Shown here piece by piece: positions 19,184-27,883 of a stretch of DNA of 64,000 nucleotides (position 1 is the stretch's first letter; each line of letters begins with the position of its first letter). The DNA comes from CAWDCV01 sp963728125. Its GTDB lineage: Bacteria; Actinomycetota; Actinomycetes; CAWDCV01. The stretch is taken from positions 1-64,000 of the forward strand of contig CAVSIZ010000010.1 in assembly GCA_963728125.1 (NCBI GenBank), written 5' to 3'. The notes under the pieces are model-generated. The model did no database searches and was not told where the DNA came from. It was given only the letters and a program-made list of their open reading frames with translations. Position numbers and translations under genes: made by a program.

Positions 19184-20182
19184 ATGCGAGGAGCACGAAG
19201 GAAGTGGCAGGTTGCCGTCGGCGTCGCTGCCTCGGCGCTGGTGTTGGCGGCATGTAGCTCGTCCGGCGGCCGTGAAGTGGAGGAAGGTGGCGGCGAGGGC
19301 GGCACCGGCGGCAGCGTCGACACCGAGCGCTACACCATCGCGATGATCACCCACGAAGCCCCAGGTGACTCGTTCTGGGACAAGATCCGAGCGGGCGCCG
19401 AGGATGCAGCGGCGGCTCACAACGTCGACCTGCAGTACTCCAACGACCCATCCGCTGCGGAGCAAGCCAACCTCATCCAGCAGGCGATCGACTCCGACGT
19501 CGACGCGATCGCAACGACGCTCGTCACCCCCGACGCCCTCGCCGGCGCCGTCGAGGCGGCGACCGCTGCCGACATCCCCGTCATCGGCTTCAACAGCGGC
19601 ATCGACCAGTACCAAGAGCTTGGCGCACTCATGTATTTCGGGTCCGACGAGAACCTCGCGGGCGAGACGGCCGGCACGCGCATCACGGAAGCCGGCGGTC
19701 AAAAGCCGCTCTGCGTCATCCAGGCAGCTGGCTCGGTCGCTCTCGAGACTCGCTGCGCGGGCGTGAAGGCGAACGCTCCGGCGACCGAGAACCTTCAGGT
19801 CAACGGTGAGGACATCCCGTCGGTGACGTCGACGCTTTCCGCGAAACTGCAGCAGGACCCCAGCATCGACTACATCGTCACCCTCGGCGCCCCGATCGCG
19901 ATGGCCGCGCTGGATGCTGTCGATCAGGCGGGCAGTGAAGCTCAGGTCGTGACCTTCGACCTGAGCGCCGATGCGGCAGCAGCCATCCAGGACGGCCGCA
20001 TCCAGTTCTCCATCGACCAGCAGCCCTACGTCCAGGGCTACCTCTCTGTTGCGTCGCTGTGGCTCCACCTCAGCAACGGCAACGACATAGGTGGCGGACA
20101 GGCGGTTCTCACCGGCCCGTCCTTCGTCGACGCGGAGAACATCGACGTCATCCTCCCGTTCGCAGAGAACAACACTCGCTGA
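19184..20182 (+). CDS. sugar/inositol ABC transporter substrate-binding lipoprotein
   Basis: A 332-aa protein with a signal peptide ending in LVLAAC (lipobox), a Gly/Glu-rich linker and a periplasmic-binding-protein type I domain (ribose-binding group). Features are YTIAMITHEAPGDSFWDKI, NLIQQAIDSDVDAIATTLV, IPVIGFNSGIDQY and IQFSIDQQPYVQGYLSV. It is membrane-anchored outside the cell and should bind inositol or a related cyclitol, judging from the operon. A strong AAGGAG lies before the ATG, and a stable hairpin follows the gene. Confidence 0.88.
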   Translation: MRGARRKWQVAVGVAASALVLAACSSSGGREVEEGGGEGGTGGSVDTERYTIAMITHEAPGDSFWDKIRAGAEDAAAAHNVDLQYSNDPSAAEQANLIQQAIDSDVDAIATTLVTPDALAGAVEAATAADIPVIGFNSGIDQYQELGALMYFGSDENLAGETAGTRITEAGGQKPLCVIQAAGSVALETRCAGVKANAPATENLQVNGEDIPSVTSTLSAKLQQDPSIDYIVTLGAPIAMAALDAVDQAGSEAQVVTFDLSADAAAAIQDGRIQFSIDQQPYVQGYLSVASLWLHLSNGNDIGGGQAVLTGPSFVDAENIDVILPFAENNTR

Positions 20183-20190
20183 AACCGCCC

Positions 20191-20221
20191 GGCCGGGGGG
20201 AGAACGCCACTCCCCCCGGCC
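20191..20221 (+). terminator. intercistronic 12-bp hairpin between binding protein and permease genes
   Basis: GGCCGGGGGGAG (20191-20202) pairs perfectly with CTCCCCCCGGCC (20210-20221) around a 7-nt loop. There is no U-tract. Hairpins at this place in ABC operons stabilise the upstream mRNA and reduce read-through, so that the binding protein is made in excess over the membrane parts. Confidence 0.7.
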
Positions 20222-20241
20222 CCGGACATCCCGGAGCCTTC

Positions 20242-21294
20242 ATGAGCACCACCGCCACCCCCACCGCGGCGCCAACCAAGGAGCAGCGCCCGCCCGGACC
20301 CTCGTTGTTCACCCGCGTGCTCGGACGCCCGGAGGTCGGGGCGCTCGTCGCTGCCATCGTCATCTACATCTTCTTCTTCGCCGTGGCGCCGACCTTCCGC
20401 AGCGCCGAGGCGTTCTCGACGATCCTCTACGGCAGCTCGATCATCGGCATCGTCGCCGTCGGGGTGGGTCTGCTGATGATCGGCGGCGAGTTCGACCTCT
20501 CCGCCGGCGTCTCGGCCATCACCGCCGGCCTCACGGCTGCGCTGCTCAGCTACTGGTTCAGCCTCAACATGTGGGTGGGCACGCTCGTCGCGCTTGCCCT
20601 CCTGCTGCTCGTCGGCTTCATCAACGGCTACCTCGTCGTCAAGACGGGCATCCCGAGCTTCCTCGTCACGCTGGGCATGTTCTTCGTCCTGCAGGGAGCC
20701 AACCTCGGCATCACCAAGGCACTGACCGGCGCGGTCGCCACGCCCAACACCTCGGAGATCGACGGCTTCTCTACTCTGCGGACAATCTTCGACTGGCGTG
20801 TCGAGGTCGGCAGCGTCACGCTGCGCATCACCGTGCTCTGGTGGTTCATCTTCGTGGCGCTCGCCACCTGGGTGCTGCTGCGAACCCGCGTCGGCAACTG
20901 GATCTACGCCGTGGGCGGCAACGCGGCAAGTGCACGCGCCGTCGGCGTGCCAGTCAACAGGGTCAAGATTGGCCTGTTCATGACCGTCGGCTTTCTCGCC
21001 TGGTTCGTCGGTCAACACCGACTCTACGGCTACAACACCATCCAGGCCGGGGAAGGCGTCGGCAACGAGTTCCTCTACATCATCGCCGTCGTTGTCGGCG
21101 GAACGCTGCTCACCGGTGGATACGGCACTGCGATCGGTGCTGCAATCGGCGCCTTCATCTTCGGCATGACCCAGGCCGGCATCGTCTATGCCGGCTGGGA
21201 CCCCAACTGGTTCCGTACCTTCCTCGGCATCATGCTCCTGCTTGCCGTCGCGGTGAACCTGTACGTCCGAAAGCTCGCCAACACGCGGAAGTGA
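20242..21294 (+). CDS. sugar/inositol ABC transporter permease
   Basis: A 350-aa polytopic membrane protein of the ribose-type (RbsC) permease family. About nine or ten hydrophobic segments are visible. The conserved IGGEFDLSAGVSAITAGLTA loop and the ATRAVG-like sequence NAASARAVGVPVNRVKIG are present. ATG 20242 follows the intercistronic hairpin. It is the channel subunit (probably a homodimer) working with the adjacent binding protein and ATPase. Confidence 0.88.
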   Translation: MSTTATPTAAPTKEQRPPGPSLFTRVLGRPEVGALVAAIVIYIFFFAVAPTFRSAEAFSTILYGSSIIGIVAVGVGLLMIGGEFDLSAGVSAITAGLTAALLSYWFSLNMWVGTLVALALLLLVGFINGYLVVKTGIPSFLVTLGMFFVLQGANLGITKALTGAVATPNTSEIDGFSTLRTIFDWRVEVGSVTLRITVLWWFIFVALATWVLLRTRVGNWIYAVGGNAASARAVGVPVNRVKIGLFMTVGFLAWFVGQHRLYGYNTIQAGEGVGNEFLYIIAVVVGGTLLTGGYGTAIGAAIGAFIFGMTQAGIVYAGWDPNWFRTFLGIMLLLAVAVNLYVRKLANTRK

Positions 21295-21301
21295 GGCATC
21301 A

Positions 21302-22117
21302 ATGACCGACACCATCGCCGAGCACGCAGATAGCACCTTGCACAAGGGTGAGCCCCTGATCGAGATGGAGGGCATCGGCAAGACGTACGGTGCGATCCGC
21401 GCCCTTCAGGGCATCAACCTCACGGTGAACGCCGGCGAGGTCGCGTGTGTCCTGGGGGACAATGGCGCCGGCAAGTCCACGCTCATCAAGATCATGTCCG
21501 GCCTGCACCCGCACTCCGAGGGCAGCTTGAAGGTCGACGGGCAGGAGGCACACTTCAGCTCTCCTCGTGAGGCCCTCAACCATGGCATCGCCACCGTCTA
21601 CCAGGACCTCGCCGTCGTCGCGCTCATGGAGGTCTGGCGCAACTTCTTCCTCGGCTCCGAACTCCGCAGCGGCAACTTCCCGCTGGCTCCGCTCAAGATC
21701 AAGGACATGCGGGAGATCGCGGACACCGAACTGCGAAAGATGGGCATCGTCGTCAAGGACATCAATCAGCCCATCGGCACGCTGTCCGGCGGGCAGCGCC
21801 AGTGCGTGGCCATCGCACGGGCGGTGTACTTCGGCGCTCGAGTGCTCATCCTCGACGAGCCGACCGCTGCGCTCGGCGTCAAGCAGTCCGGCGTCGTGCT
21901 CAAGTACACCGCTGCGGCGCGCGACGCCGGCCTCGGGGTCGTCTTCATCACGCACAACCCACATCACGCGTACTTGGTCGGGAACCACTTCATCATCCTG
22001 AAGCTCGGCCAGCGCGTGCTCGACAAGAAGCGGTCCGAGGTCGGGCTGGAGGAGCTCACCGCCGAGATGGCGGGCGGCCGAGAGCTTGCCGAGCTGTCCC
22101 ACGAGCTCAAGCGGTGA
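21302..22117 (+). CDS. sugar/inositol ABC transporter ATP-binding protein
   Basis: A 271-aa ATPase with Walker A GDNGAGKSTLIK, Q-loop YQDLAVV, signature LSGGQRQCVAIARAVYFG, Walker B VLILDEPTAALGV and H-loop FITHNP. It holds a single nucleotide-binding domain, unlike the duplicated ~500-aa RbsA type, so two copies must pair. GAGG lies 5 nt before the ATG and overlaps the end of the permease gene. Confidence 0.9.
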   Translation: MTDTIAEHADSTLHKGEPLIEMEGIGKTYGAIRALQGINLTVNAGEVACVLGDNGAGKSTLIKIMSGLHPHSEGSLKVDGQEAHFSSPREALNHGIATVYQDLAVVALMEVWRNFFLGSELRSGNFPLAPLKIKDMREIADTELRKMGIVVKDINQPIGTLSGGQRQCVAIARAVYFGARVLILDEPTAALGVKQSGVVLKYTAAARDAGLGVVFITHNPHHAYLVGNHFIILKLGQRVLDKKRSEVGLEELTAEMAGGRELAELSHELKR

Positions 22118-22124
22118 GCTGATA

Positions 22125-23138
22125 GTGCTACGCGTTGGAGTCATCGGCGTCGGGATGATCGGACAGGACCACATTCGGCGATTGACCCGGGTCCTGTCCG
22201 GCGCTTCGGTCACTGCCATCACCGACGTCGATGCGGCGCGCGCGCATGAGATCGCCGACAGCGTCGACGGCGCGCGCGTCCACGCGACAGGAGAAGACGT
22301 CATCCACGATGACGACGTCGACGCCGTCGTCGTGTGCTCCTGGGGACCCACGCACGAGGAATACGTCCTCGCGGCCATCGACGCTGGCAAGCCAGTGTTC
22401 TGCGAGAAGCCGCTGGCCACGACTCAGGAGGCGTGTCTGCGCATCCTCGATGCGGAGGTCGCCGCGGGAAGCCGATTGGTTCAGGTCGGCTACATGCGGC
22501 GTTACGACGGCGCCTATCGCGCGCTCAAGGACGTCGTCAGTAGCGGAGCGATCGGGGCTCCGCTGCTCGTCCATTCCCGACACCGCAATGCCTCGGTGCC
22601 GGAGCACTACACGAGAGAGATGGCGATCACCGACACAGCCGTTCACGACTTCGACGTGATCCGGTGGCTGCTCGACGAGGAGTTCGCGGCTGCGACGGTC
22701 CTGACTCCTCGGCGCAGCAGACACGGAGGCGAGTTGCAGGATCCCCTCCTCATGCTGCTCGAGACCGAAAGCGGTGTGCTCGTCGACATCGAGACTTCGG
22801 TCAACATCCGCTACGGCTACGACATCCGCGGTGAGGTCGTCGGCGAGGACGGGACCGCGGAGCTTGGTGACGCGAGCCCGATCGTCGTGCGCCGTGACGG
22901 TGGTTTCACCGGCCGCGTTCCGTTCGATTGGCGGGAGCGGTTCCTGCGTGCCTACGACGTCGAGTTCCAGGAATGGATCGACGCGCTGTCGTCAGGCTCG
23001 GGCGCCACCGGTCCGAGCTCCTGGGACGGCTACGCCGCGGCCGTGGTCTCTGACGCCGCGGTGGAGGCTCTGCGAAGCGGCGAACGTACGAGCGTGCAGC
23101 TGCAGCCCAAGCCGGATCTCTACGTCAAGGAGCAGTGA
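22125..23138 (+). CDS. iolG: inositol 2-dehydrogenase family oxidoreductase
   Basis: A 337-aa Gfo/Idh/MocA protein. The N-terminal NAD(P)-binding VGVIGVGMIGQDHIRRL is followed by FCEKPLATTQEACL with the EKP motif (catalytic Lys), and DTAVHDFDVIRWLLDEE carries the catalytic His/Asp pair. Its place after the transporter and the length fit inositol 2-dehydrogenase (myo-inositol to scyllo-inosose), although the stereoisomer preference cannot be read. The start is GTG 22125, 7 nt after the ATPase stop. The paralogues at 37278 and 38468 are alternatives for the same step. Confidence 0.82.
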   Translation: MLRVGVIGVGMIGQDHIRRLTRVLSGASVTAITDVDAARAHEIADSVDGARVHATGEDVIHDDDVDAVVVCSWGPTHEEYVLAAIDAGKPVFCEKPLATTQEACLRILDAEVAAGSRLVQVGYMRRYDGAYRALKDVVSSGAIGAPLLVHSRHRNASVPEHYTREMAITDTAVHDFDVIRWLLDEEFAAATVLTPRRSRHGGELQDPLLMLLETESGVLVDIETSVNIRYGYDIRGEVVGEDGTAELGDASPIVVRRDGGFTGRVPFDWRERFLRAYDVEFQEWIDALSSGSGATGPSSWDGYAAAVVSDAAVEALRSGERTSVQLQPKPDLYVKEQ

Positions 23139-23145
23139 GGACATC

Positions 23146-24021
23146 GTGAAGCTCGCCCTCGATCCGTACATGCTGCGCTTCACGCCGCTGCTCGAGCTGC
23201 CCGGCGTCGTCGCCGATCTCGGCTACGAGTGGATCGAGCTGTCGCCGCGGGAGGACTTCACGCCGTTCTTCCTGCATCCGAGGGCGAACGACGACACGGT
23301 GCGCGGGTTCAAGTCCGCGCTGCATGCCGCTGGCGTCAAGGTGGCCTGCCATCTGCCGCTGTACCGCTGGTCGGGTCCGGACGAGGACGAGCGGCAGGCG
23401 GCGGTGCGCTACTGGAAGCGTGCGATCGAGCTCACGGTCGAGCTCGACTGCCGGGTCATGAACTCGGAGTTCAACGGCCGGCCCGAGCAGGCGAGCCGCA
23501 GCGAGGGCCAATTCTGGCGCTCCATGGAGGAACTGCTTCCAGTCTTCGAGCGCGAGGGCGTCCACTTACGGCTCGAGCCGCATCCCGACGACTTCGTCGA
23601 GGATGGCAAGACCGCCATCGACATGATCCGCGGCATCAACTCGCCGCTCGTGTCGTTCCTGTACTGCGCACCGCACACGTTCCATCAGGGCGGCGACCTG
23701 CGCGGAATCATGGAGTACGCCGGCGACCTGCTCACCCATCTGCACATCGGCGACTCGTTCGACCAACGTGCGTCGTCGGGGCTGCGCTACATCGTCAACC
23801 CGCCGGGATCGACGGCACGCGTCCACCAGCACCTGGACATCGGCCAGGGCGAGGTCGACTGGGACGAGTTCTTCGCCACGCTCGGCGAGCTGAACTTCGG
23901 CGACGGTGACGAGAACATCATGACCGTCTGCGTCTTCGCGTGGGAGGAACGTGCGCGCGAGTCAGCGGTATTCAACCGCGAGGAAATCGAGCGTCGGACC
24001 AAGGACTGGACCACCGCGTGA
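23146..24021 (+). CDS. IolH-like sugar phosphate isomerase/epimerase
   Basis: A 291-aa xylose-isomerase-like TIM barrel: MKLALDPYMLRFTPLLELPG, ADLGYEWIELSPRED, MNSEFNGRPEQA, LRLEPHPDDFVEDG (Glu/His metal ligands) and THLHIGDSFD. It resembles the IolH/IolI group encoded in many iol clusters, which have been proposed to epimerise inososes. The exact step is not established. It is the last gene of the rightward operon, stopping 8 nt before the split inverted repeat and the IS element. The start is GTG 23146. Confidence 0.75.
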   Translation: MKLALDPYMLRFTPLLELPGVVADLGYEWIELSPREDFTPFFLHPRANDDTVRGFKSALHAAGVKVACHLPLYRWSGPDEDERQAAVRYWKRAIELTVELDCRVMNSEFNGRPEQASRSEGQFWRSMEELLPVFEREGVHLRLEPHPDDFVEDGKTAIDMIRGINSPLVSFLYCAPHTFHQGGDLRGIMEYAGDLLTHLHIGDSFDQRASSGLRYIVNPPGSTARVHQHLDIGQGEVDWDEFFATLGELNFGDGDENIMTVCVFAWEERARESAVFNREEIERRTKDWTTA

Positions 24022-24028
24022 CGACGTC

Positions 24029-24040
24029 ATCTCGTGTCAG
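24029..24040 (+). repeat. left arm of a split 12-bp inverted repeat
   Basis: ATCTCGTGTCAG here is the exact reverse complement of CTGACACGAGAT at 25562-25573. The arms lie 8 nt after one stop codon and 14 nt before the convergent stop. They look like the halves of a bidirectional terminator interrupted by the IS. Terminal repeats of the IS are the alternative. Confidence 0.6.
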
Positions 24041-25561
24041 GCCGTGACGCGGCCACTGGTGCACCCTGCTTGTGGCGGGCACTGAAACAGTGCTTGTTGT
24101 TGGAACTCGGCGAGAGCCTGGGTGACGGCCTGGCGCGGCTGCTTCTTGAGGGCCTCTATAACACCGCCGCCCCTGGCTCTCGCGGGGCTGCAGACCGGCG
24201 ACAGAAGGACGCGCCGCAGAGCGCCAGTCAGTGACCGCCCGGTGGTTGGCCTCCTCGCCGAGTTGTCGCTGCCGCTGTGAGGAGTCATGTTGTCGCTGCC
24301 GGAATCGTTGTTCTACGTCGGTGTTGATTGGGCCGCCGAGACGCACGCGGTGTGCGTGCTCGACGCCACCGGAACAGTCCACGCCCAGTTCACGATCACC
24401 CATACCGCGGACGGGTTCGCGGATCTGCTGCTCCGCTTGGGGAAGCTGTCGACGGATCCGATGGATCTGCCGGTGGCGATCGAACGACCGGACGGGCGGC
24501 TGGTCGACGCGCTGCTCGAGGCCGGTTACCCGGTCGTGCCGGTCAGCTCGAACGCGATCAAAGCCTGGCGGGACGGGGAGGTGCTGTCCGGCGCGAAGTC
24601 CGACGCCGGCGACGCCGCGATCATCGCCGAGTACCTGCGGCTGCGCGCCCACCGGCTACGGCCCGCGACCCCGTTCACGCGCCGAAACCAAGGCGCTGCG
24701 CACCGTGGTCCGCACCCGCGAAGACATCGTGCAGATGCGCGTCGCCGCGACCAACCAACTCGCCGCGCTGCTCGACGCGCACTGGCCCGGCGCCAAAGCG
24801 ATCTTCGCCGACATCGAATCGCAGATCGCGCTGGAATTCCTCACCCGCTACCCCACCGCCGCGCACGCCACCCGGCTCGGCGAGAAACGGCTGCGCGCGT
24901 TCTGCATCAAACACGGCTACTCCGGACGCCGCACCGCCGCCGAGCTGCTGCACCGGCTGCGCGCCGCCCCCGCCGGCACCACCAACGAGGTCCTGGCGGA
25001 GGCGATCCGCGACGCCGTGCTGGCCCTGGTCACCGTGCTCAAAGCCGTCGGCGCCGCCCGCAAAGACCTCGACCGCTCCGTCGCCGCCCACCTCGGAGAG
25101 CACCCGGACGCCGCGATCTTCACGTCGCTGCCAAGGTCGGGTCAGATCAACGCCGCCCAGATGCTCGCCGAGTGGGGCGACTCCCGCGCAGCCTACGACG
25201 GCCCCGATGCCGTCGCCGCCCTCGCCGGCATGACCCCGGTCACCAGCCAATCCGGGAAACACAAAGCCGTGCACTTCCGCTGGGCCTGCAACAAACACTT
25301 CCGCAACGCGATGACGATCTTCGCCGACAACAGCCGACACGCCAGCCCCTGGGCCGCCCACGTCTACCAGCAAGCCATCGCCCGCGGCCACGACCACCCA
25401 CACGCCATCCGCGTCCTCGCCCGCGCCTGGATCCGCGTCATCCACCGCTGCTGGATCGACGGCATCCCCTACCAGCCCGAACGACACGGCAACGCGACAC
25501 AACTCAACCAGTCACTCGCCGCCTGAGGTTGACACAGAAGGTGTTATAGCCGCGCCAGCTG
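24041..25561 (+). mobile_element. IS110-family insertion sequence
   Basis: About 1.5 kb between the convergent iolH-like and TIM-barrel genes. It holds one transposase gene, a long 5' non-coding end (about 245 nt) and a short 3' end (about 35 nt). An internal perfect 10-bp inverted pair, CTATAACACC (24156-24165) and GGTGTTATAG (25540-25549), lies near the ends. The exact tips cannot be fixed without a second copy. In the IS110 group the 5' non-coding end encodes the bridge RNA that guides insertion, and 24041-24286 has the right size and place for one. Confidence 0.7.
24287..25526 (+). pseudogene. IS110-family DEDD transposase, frameshifted
   Basis: The N-terminal RuvC-like DEDD domain reads FYVGVDWAAETHAVCVLDA, AIERPDGRLVDALLEAG and SGAKSDAGDAAIIAEYL (the D-E-D-D residues). 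After PATPFT near 24678 the coding frame shifts by one extra base and continues ETKALRTVVRTREDIVQMRV to QLNQSLAA. The C-terminal half has SLPRSGQINAAQMLAEWGD and the Ser-containing GMTPVTSQSGKHKAVHF. The joined length would be about 410 aa. The indel separates the two catalytic halves, so this copy is probably dead unless frameshifting rescues it. Confidence 0.8.
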
Positions 25562-25573
25562 CTGACACGAGAT
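25562..25573 (-). repeat. right arm of the split 12-bp inverted repeat
   Basis: CTGACACGAGAT pairs exactly with 24029-24040. It lies 14 nt past the stop of the leftward TIM-barrel gene. Confidence 0.6.
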
Positions 25574-25586
25574 CCGCAGATGAGCG

Positions 25587-26582
25587 CTATGAGCGGCCGG
25601 CGGCTTGCAGCAGGGTGTCGGCGGCGTACCGCAGGCCCTCCATCTGGTCGAGCTCCTGGTCCTCGTGCTCGATGTTGACGGGCATGTCGGGGTCGACCTT
25701 CTCCAGCGCGGCGAGGAAGTCACTCCACCACGACACGTCATGCCCGCGGCCCACGGCGACGAAGTCCCACGATGCGTTCTCTGGCCAGCGGCTGAGCGTG
25801 TAGTCGCCTCCGAGGAACAGCGCGTTGGGATCGGTGACCGCGACCCTGCCGAAGCGGTCATCGAGGACACCGTTGACCTTGGCGGCCTCGTTGATGCGGG
25901 TGTCCTTCGCGGCAGCGTTGTAGACCAGGCTGCCGAGCGCATTCACGGCGAGGACCGGGTCGATGCCCTGCCAGAACAGATGACTCGGGTCCATCTCCGC
26001 GCCCACGTGCGTGGCGTCGATCTCGGTGGCCAGCCGCTCCATCGTCGCCGGGTTGTAGACGATGTTGTGCGGATGCATCTCTATGCACACCTTGACATCC
26101 GCATCGGCGGCTCGGGCCTGCACGTCCTTCCAGAACGGGATCGCCACGTCGTTCCACATGTAGTCACGGGCATCGAGGTACGCGCTGTGCCAGGGCAGCA
26201 CGTTCCAGGCCGGCAGGGTCCCGCCCGGGCTGCCGGCTGGGGTTCCCGACATGGTGACCACCCGCTTGACGCCCAGCAGCGAGGCGACCTCGATCGAGTC
26301 GAGCACGTCCTGCGCCTGTTTCGGACCCACTGCCGGGTTGGGATCGAGCGGGTTGCCGTTGCAGTTCAGCGCCGTCAAGGCCACGCCGGCGTCGGTGAAG
26401 ATCCCGAGGTAGTCGTCGCGTGCCGTCTGGCTCGCTCGCAGCTCCTCGATGGGCAGGTGGACAGGAGGCAGGAATCCGCCGGAGTTGATCTCCGCACTGT
26501 CCAGTCCTAGGTCGCGCAGCACTTGGACCGCTTCGGCAACCGGCTTGTCGTGCAGGCAGGCCGTATAGGCACCCAGTTTCAC
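25587..26582 (-). CDS. sugar phosphate isomerase/epimerase (TIM barrel)
   Basis: A 331-aa xylose-isomerase-like barrel. It shows MKLGAYTACLHDKPVAEAV, LDSAEINSGGFLPPVHLPIE, VKVCIEMHPHNIVYNPATM (Glu/His metal ligands), VGAEMDPSHLFWQGIDP (Asp/His) and a late MPVNIEHEDQELDQ (Glu). The longer form with 'SGGFLPP' is common in actinobacterial sugar-catabolic operons next to Gfo/Idh/MocA enzymes. The substrate is unknown. It overlaps the upstream oxidoreductase by 4 nt (ATGA), so the two form a LacI-linked operon. Confidence 0.8.
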   Translation of the reverse strand: MKLGAYTACLHDKPVAEAVQVLRDLGLDSAEINSGGFLPPVHLPIEELRASQTARDDYLGIFTDAGVALTALNCNGNPLDPNPAVGPKQAQDVLDSIEVASLLGVKRVVTMSGTPAGSPGGTLPAWNVLPWHSAYLDARDYMWNDVAIPFWKDVQARAADADVKVCIEMHPHNIVYNPATMERLATEIDATHVGAEMDPSHLFWQGIDPVLAVNALGSLVYNAAAKDTRINEAAKVNGVLDDRFGRVAVTDPNALFLGGDYTLSRWPENASWDFVAVGRGHDVSWWSDFLAALEKVDPDMPVNIEHEDQELDQMEGLRYAADTLLQAAGRS

Positions 26583-27787
26583 TGCATGGATCCTTTCTCA
26601 TTGGCCTTGAGCTCGGGAATGACCATTTCCGTGCCGCCCGAGGCGGCCGAAGCAACGACCGCTTCCTCCACACGCAGGTTGTGCAGACCGTCGGCGAACG
26701 TCGGGCAGCTAGGGAGCCCGGTGATTGCCGCCACCTGCTGCAGGAAAGCCCGAGCCTGGAAGGTGAACAGGTCGTTTTGCCCGTAGCCGACGCCGGGGAA
26801 GTCCATCGGCAGGCCTTTGGTGAGATACGGGTGAGCCGGCCCCACCAGGACTTGGCGATACCCCTGTGTTGCACCTGCTGCCGCAGCGTCGACGAAGCGG
26901 AATTCACCGGCCCGTTCGAGGTCGAACGTCGCAGCGCCTGATTCGGCAAACAACTCGAAGCCCAGAGCATTGGGATGGCCGTACGCGATGCGGGATGCGG
27001 ACAAGGTTGCGGCGGCTCCGGTCGCGAAGGTGGCAGTGAACGTCACGACGTCCTCGTTCTCCACCGGCTCGGTCACATCGCTCGTGGCCGTGGCGGCATG
27101 ACCCACTGCAGCGCCCAGAGGTAGCGCTCGCTCGGACACCATGGTCGACAGCACCGCTCCGCGCACCGAGGAGATCGGACCGCAGACGAACTCGGCGAGG
27201 TCGACCAAGTGGCTGCCAATGTCGGCCAGGGCGCCCGAGCCTGGGCCGCCTTTGTAGCGCCAGCTCATGGGCGCGCCGGGGTCGCAACCGTAGTCGCACC
27301 AGTAGCGCCCAACGAAATGCACCGGTTGTCCCAGCGGGCCGCCGATCTGATCTCGGATTGCGTTGATTGCCGGGGACCACCGGAACGTGAAGCCAACGGC
27401 GGTCTGCCGATCGGACGTGCTCGCTGCCGCAACCATCGCCTCGGCGTCCTTGACGCTCGGAGCCAATGGCTTCTCGCAGAGGACGTGCTTTCCGGCGTCC
27501 AGCAATCCTTCGACGATCTCCCGGTGCAACGGGTTGGCGACGACGACGCTGACGACGTCGACGTCTGGCGCGTCGGCGACCGCCTGCCAACTCGTCTCAG
27601 CGCGCTTGTACCCGAACCGTGTCGCGGCGTCGTTGGCGAAGTCTGCATTGACGTCGGCGATGGCGACCAGCTCTACCGGCGGCAGCTGCGTTTCGTACAG
27701 GGTTCCCGCCGACCGATAGCCGGCCGCGTGCGCACGCCCGGCCATGCCTGCACCGATGACCGCAACTCCGATGGCTGAATCTGCCAC
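26579..27787 (-). CDS. Gfo/Idh/MocA-family oxidoreductase
   Basis: A 402-aa protein. The Rossmann start GVAVIGAGMAGRAHAAGYR, LCEKPLAPSVKDAEAM (EKP) and GALADIGSHLVDLAEFVCG (active-site His) define the family. It is longer than the iolG-type members here, with an insert around residues 215-240. It probably oxidises a sugar or cyclitol that the partner isomerase then rearranges. The GTG start is preceded by AAGGAG, and the LacI-type palindrome lies 14 nt upstream. Confidence 0.83.
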   Translation of the reverse strand: MADSAIGVAVIGAGMAGRAHAAGYRSAGTLYETQLPPVELVAIADVNADFANDAATRFGYKRAETSWQAVADAPDVDVVSVVVANPLHREIVEGLLDAGKHVLCEKPLAPSVKDAEAMVAAASTSDRQTAVGFTFRWSPAINAIRDQIGGPLGQPVHFVGRYWCDYGCDPGAPMSWRYKGGPGSGALADIGSHLVDLAEFVCGPISSVRGAVLSTMVSERALPLGAAVGHAATATSDVTEPVENEDVVTFTATFATGAAATLSASRIAYGHPNALGFELFAESGAATFDLERAGEFRFVDAAAAGATQGYRQVLVGPAHPYLTKGLPMDFPGVGYGQNDLFTFQARAFLQQVAAITGLPSCPTFADGLHNLRVEEAVVASAASGGTEMVIPELKANEKGSMQ

Positions 27788-27800
27788 ACCAGTACTCCTT

Positions 27801-27814
27801 TTAAAGCGCTTTAA
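27801..27814. promoter_or_regulatory. LacI-type operator TTAAAGCGCTTTAA
   Basis: A perfect 14-bp palindrome with the central CG dinucleotide typical of LacI-family sites. It lies between the leftward oxidoreductase operon and the divergent lacI gene. Confidence 0.75.
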
Positions 27815-27822
27815 GTACCACT

Positions 27823-27851
27823 ACTCTGAGGTGTGGGACAGCCTGTGTCAA
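27823..27851 (-). promoter_or_regulatory. promoter of the leftward oxidoreductase-isomerase operon
   Basis: On the minus strand, TTGACA (27846-27851), a 17-nt spacer and CAGAGT (27823-27828). The start would fall near 27816, at the edge of the palindromic operator, so a bound LacI protein would block it. Confidence 0.4.
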
Positions 27852-27883
27852 GAGGCCAATTCACATCGAGGAAGTGGGAAAGC

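Noticed and set aside
18378..20068. Long antisense frames across iolE and the binding-protein gene
   Set aside because: They overlap well supported genes and contain no recognisable domain.
24037..24288. Minus-strand reading frame in the left end of the IS110 element that looks protein-like
   Set aside because: It lies in the non-coding end expected to hold the bridge RNA, has no family match I recognise and no ribosome-binding site.
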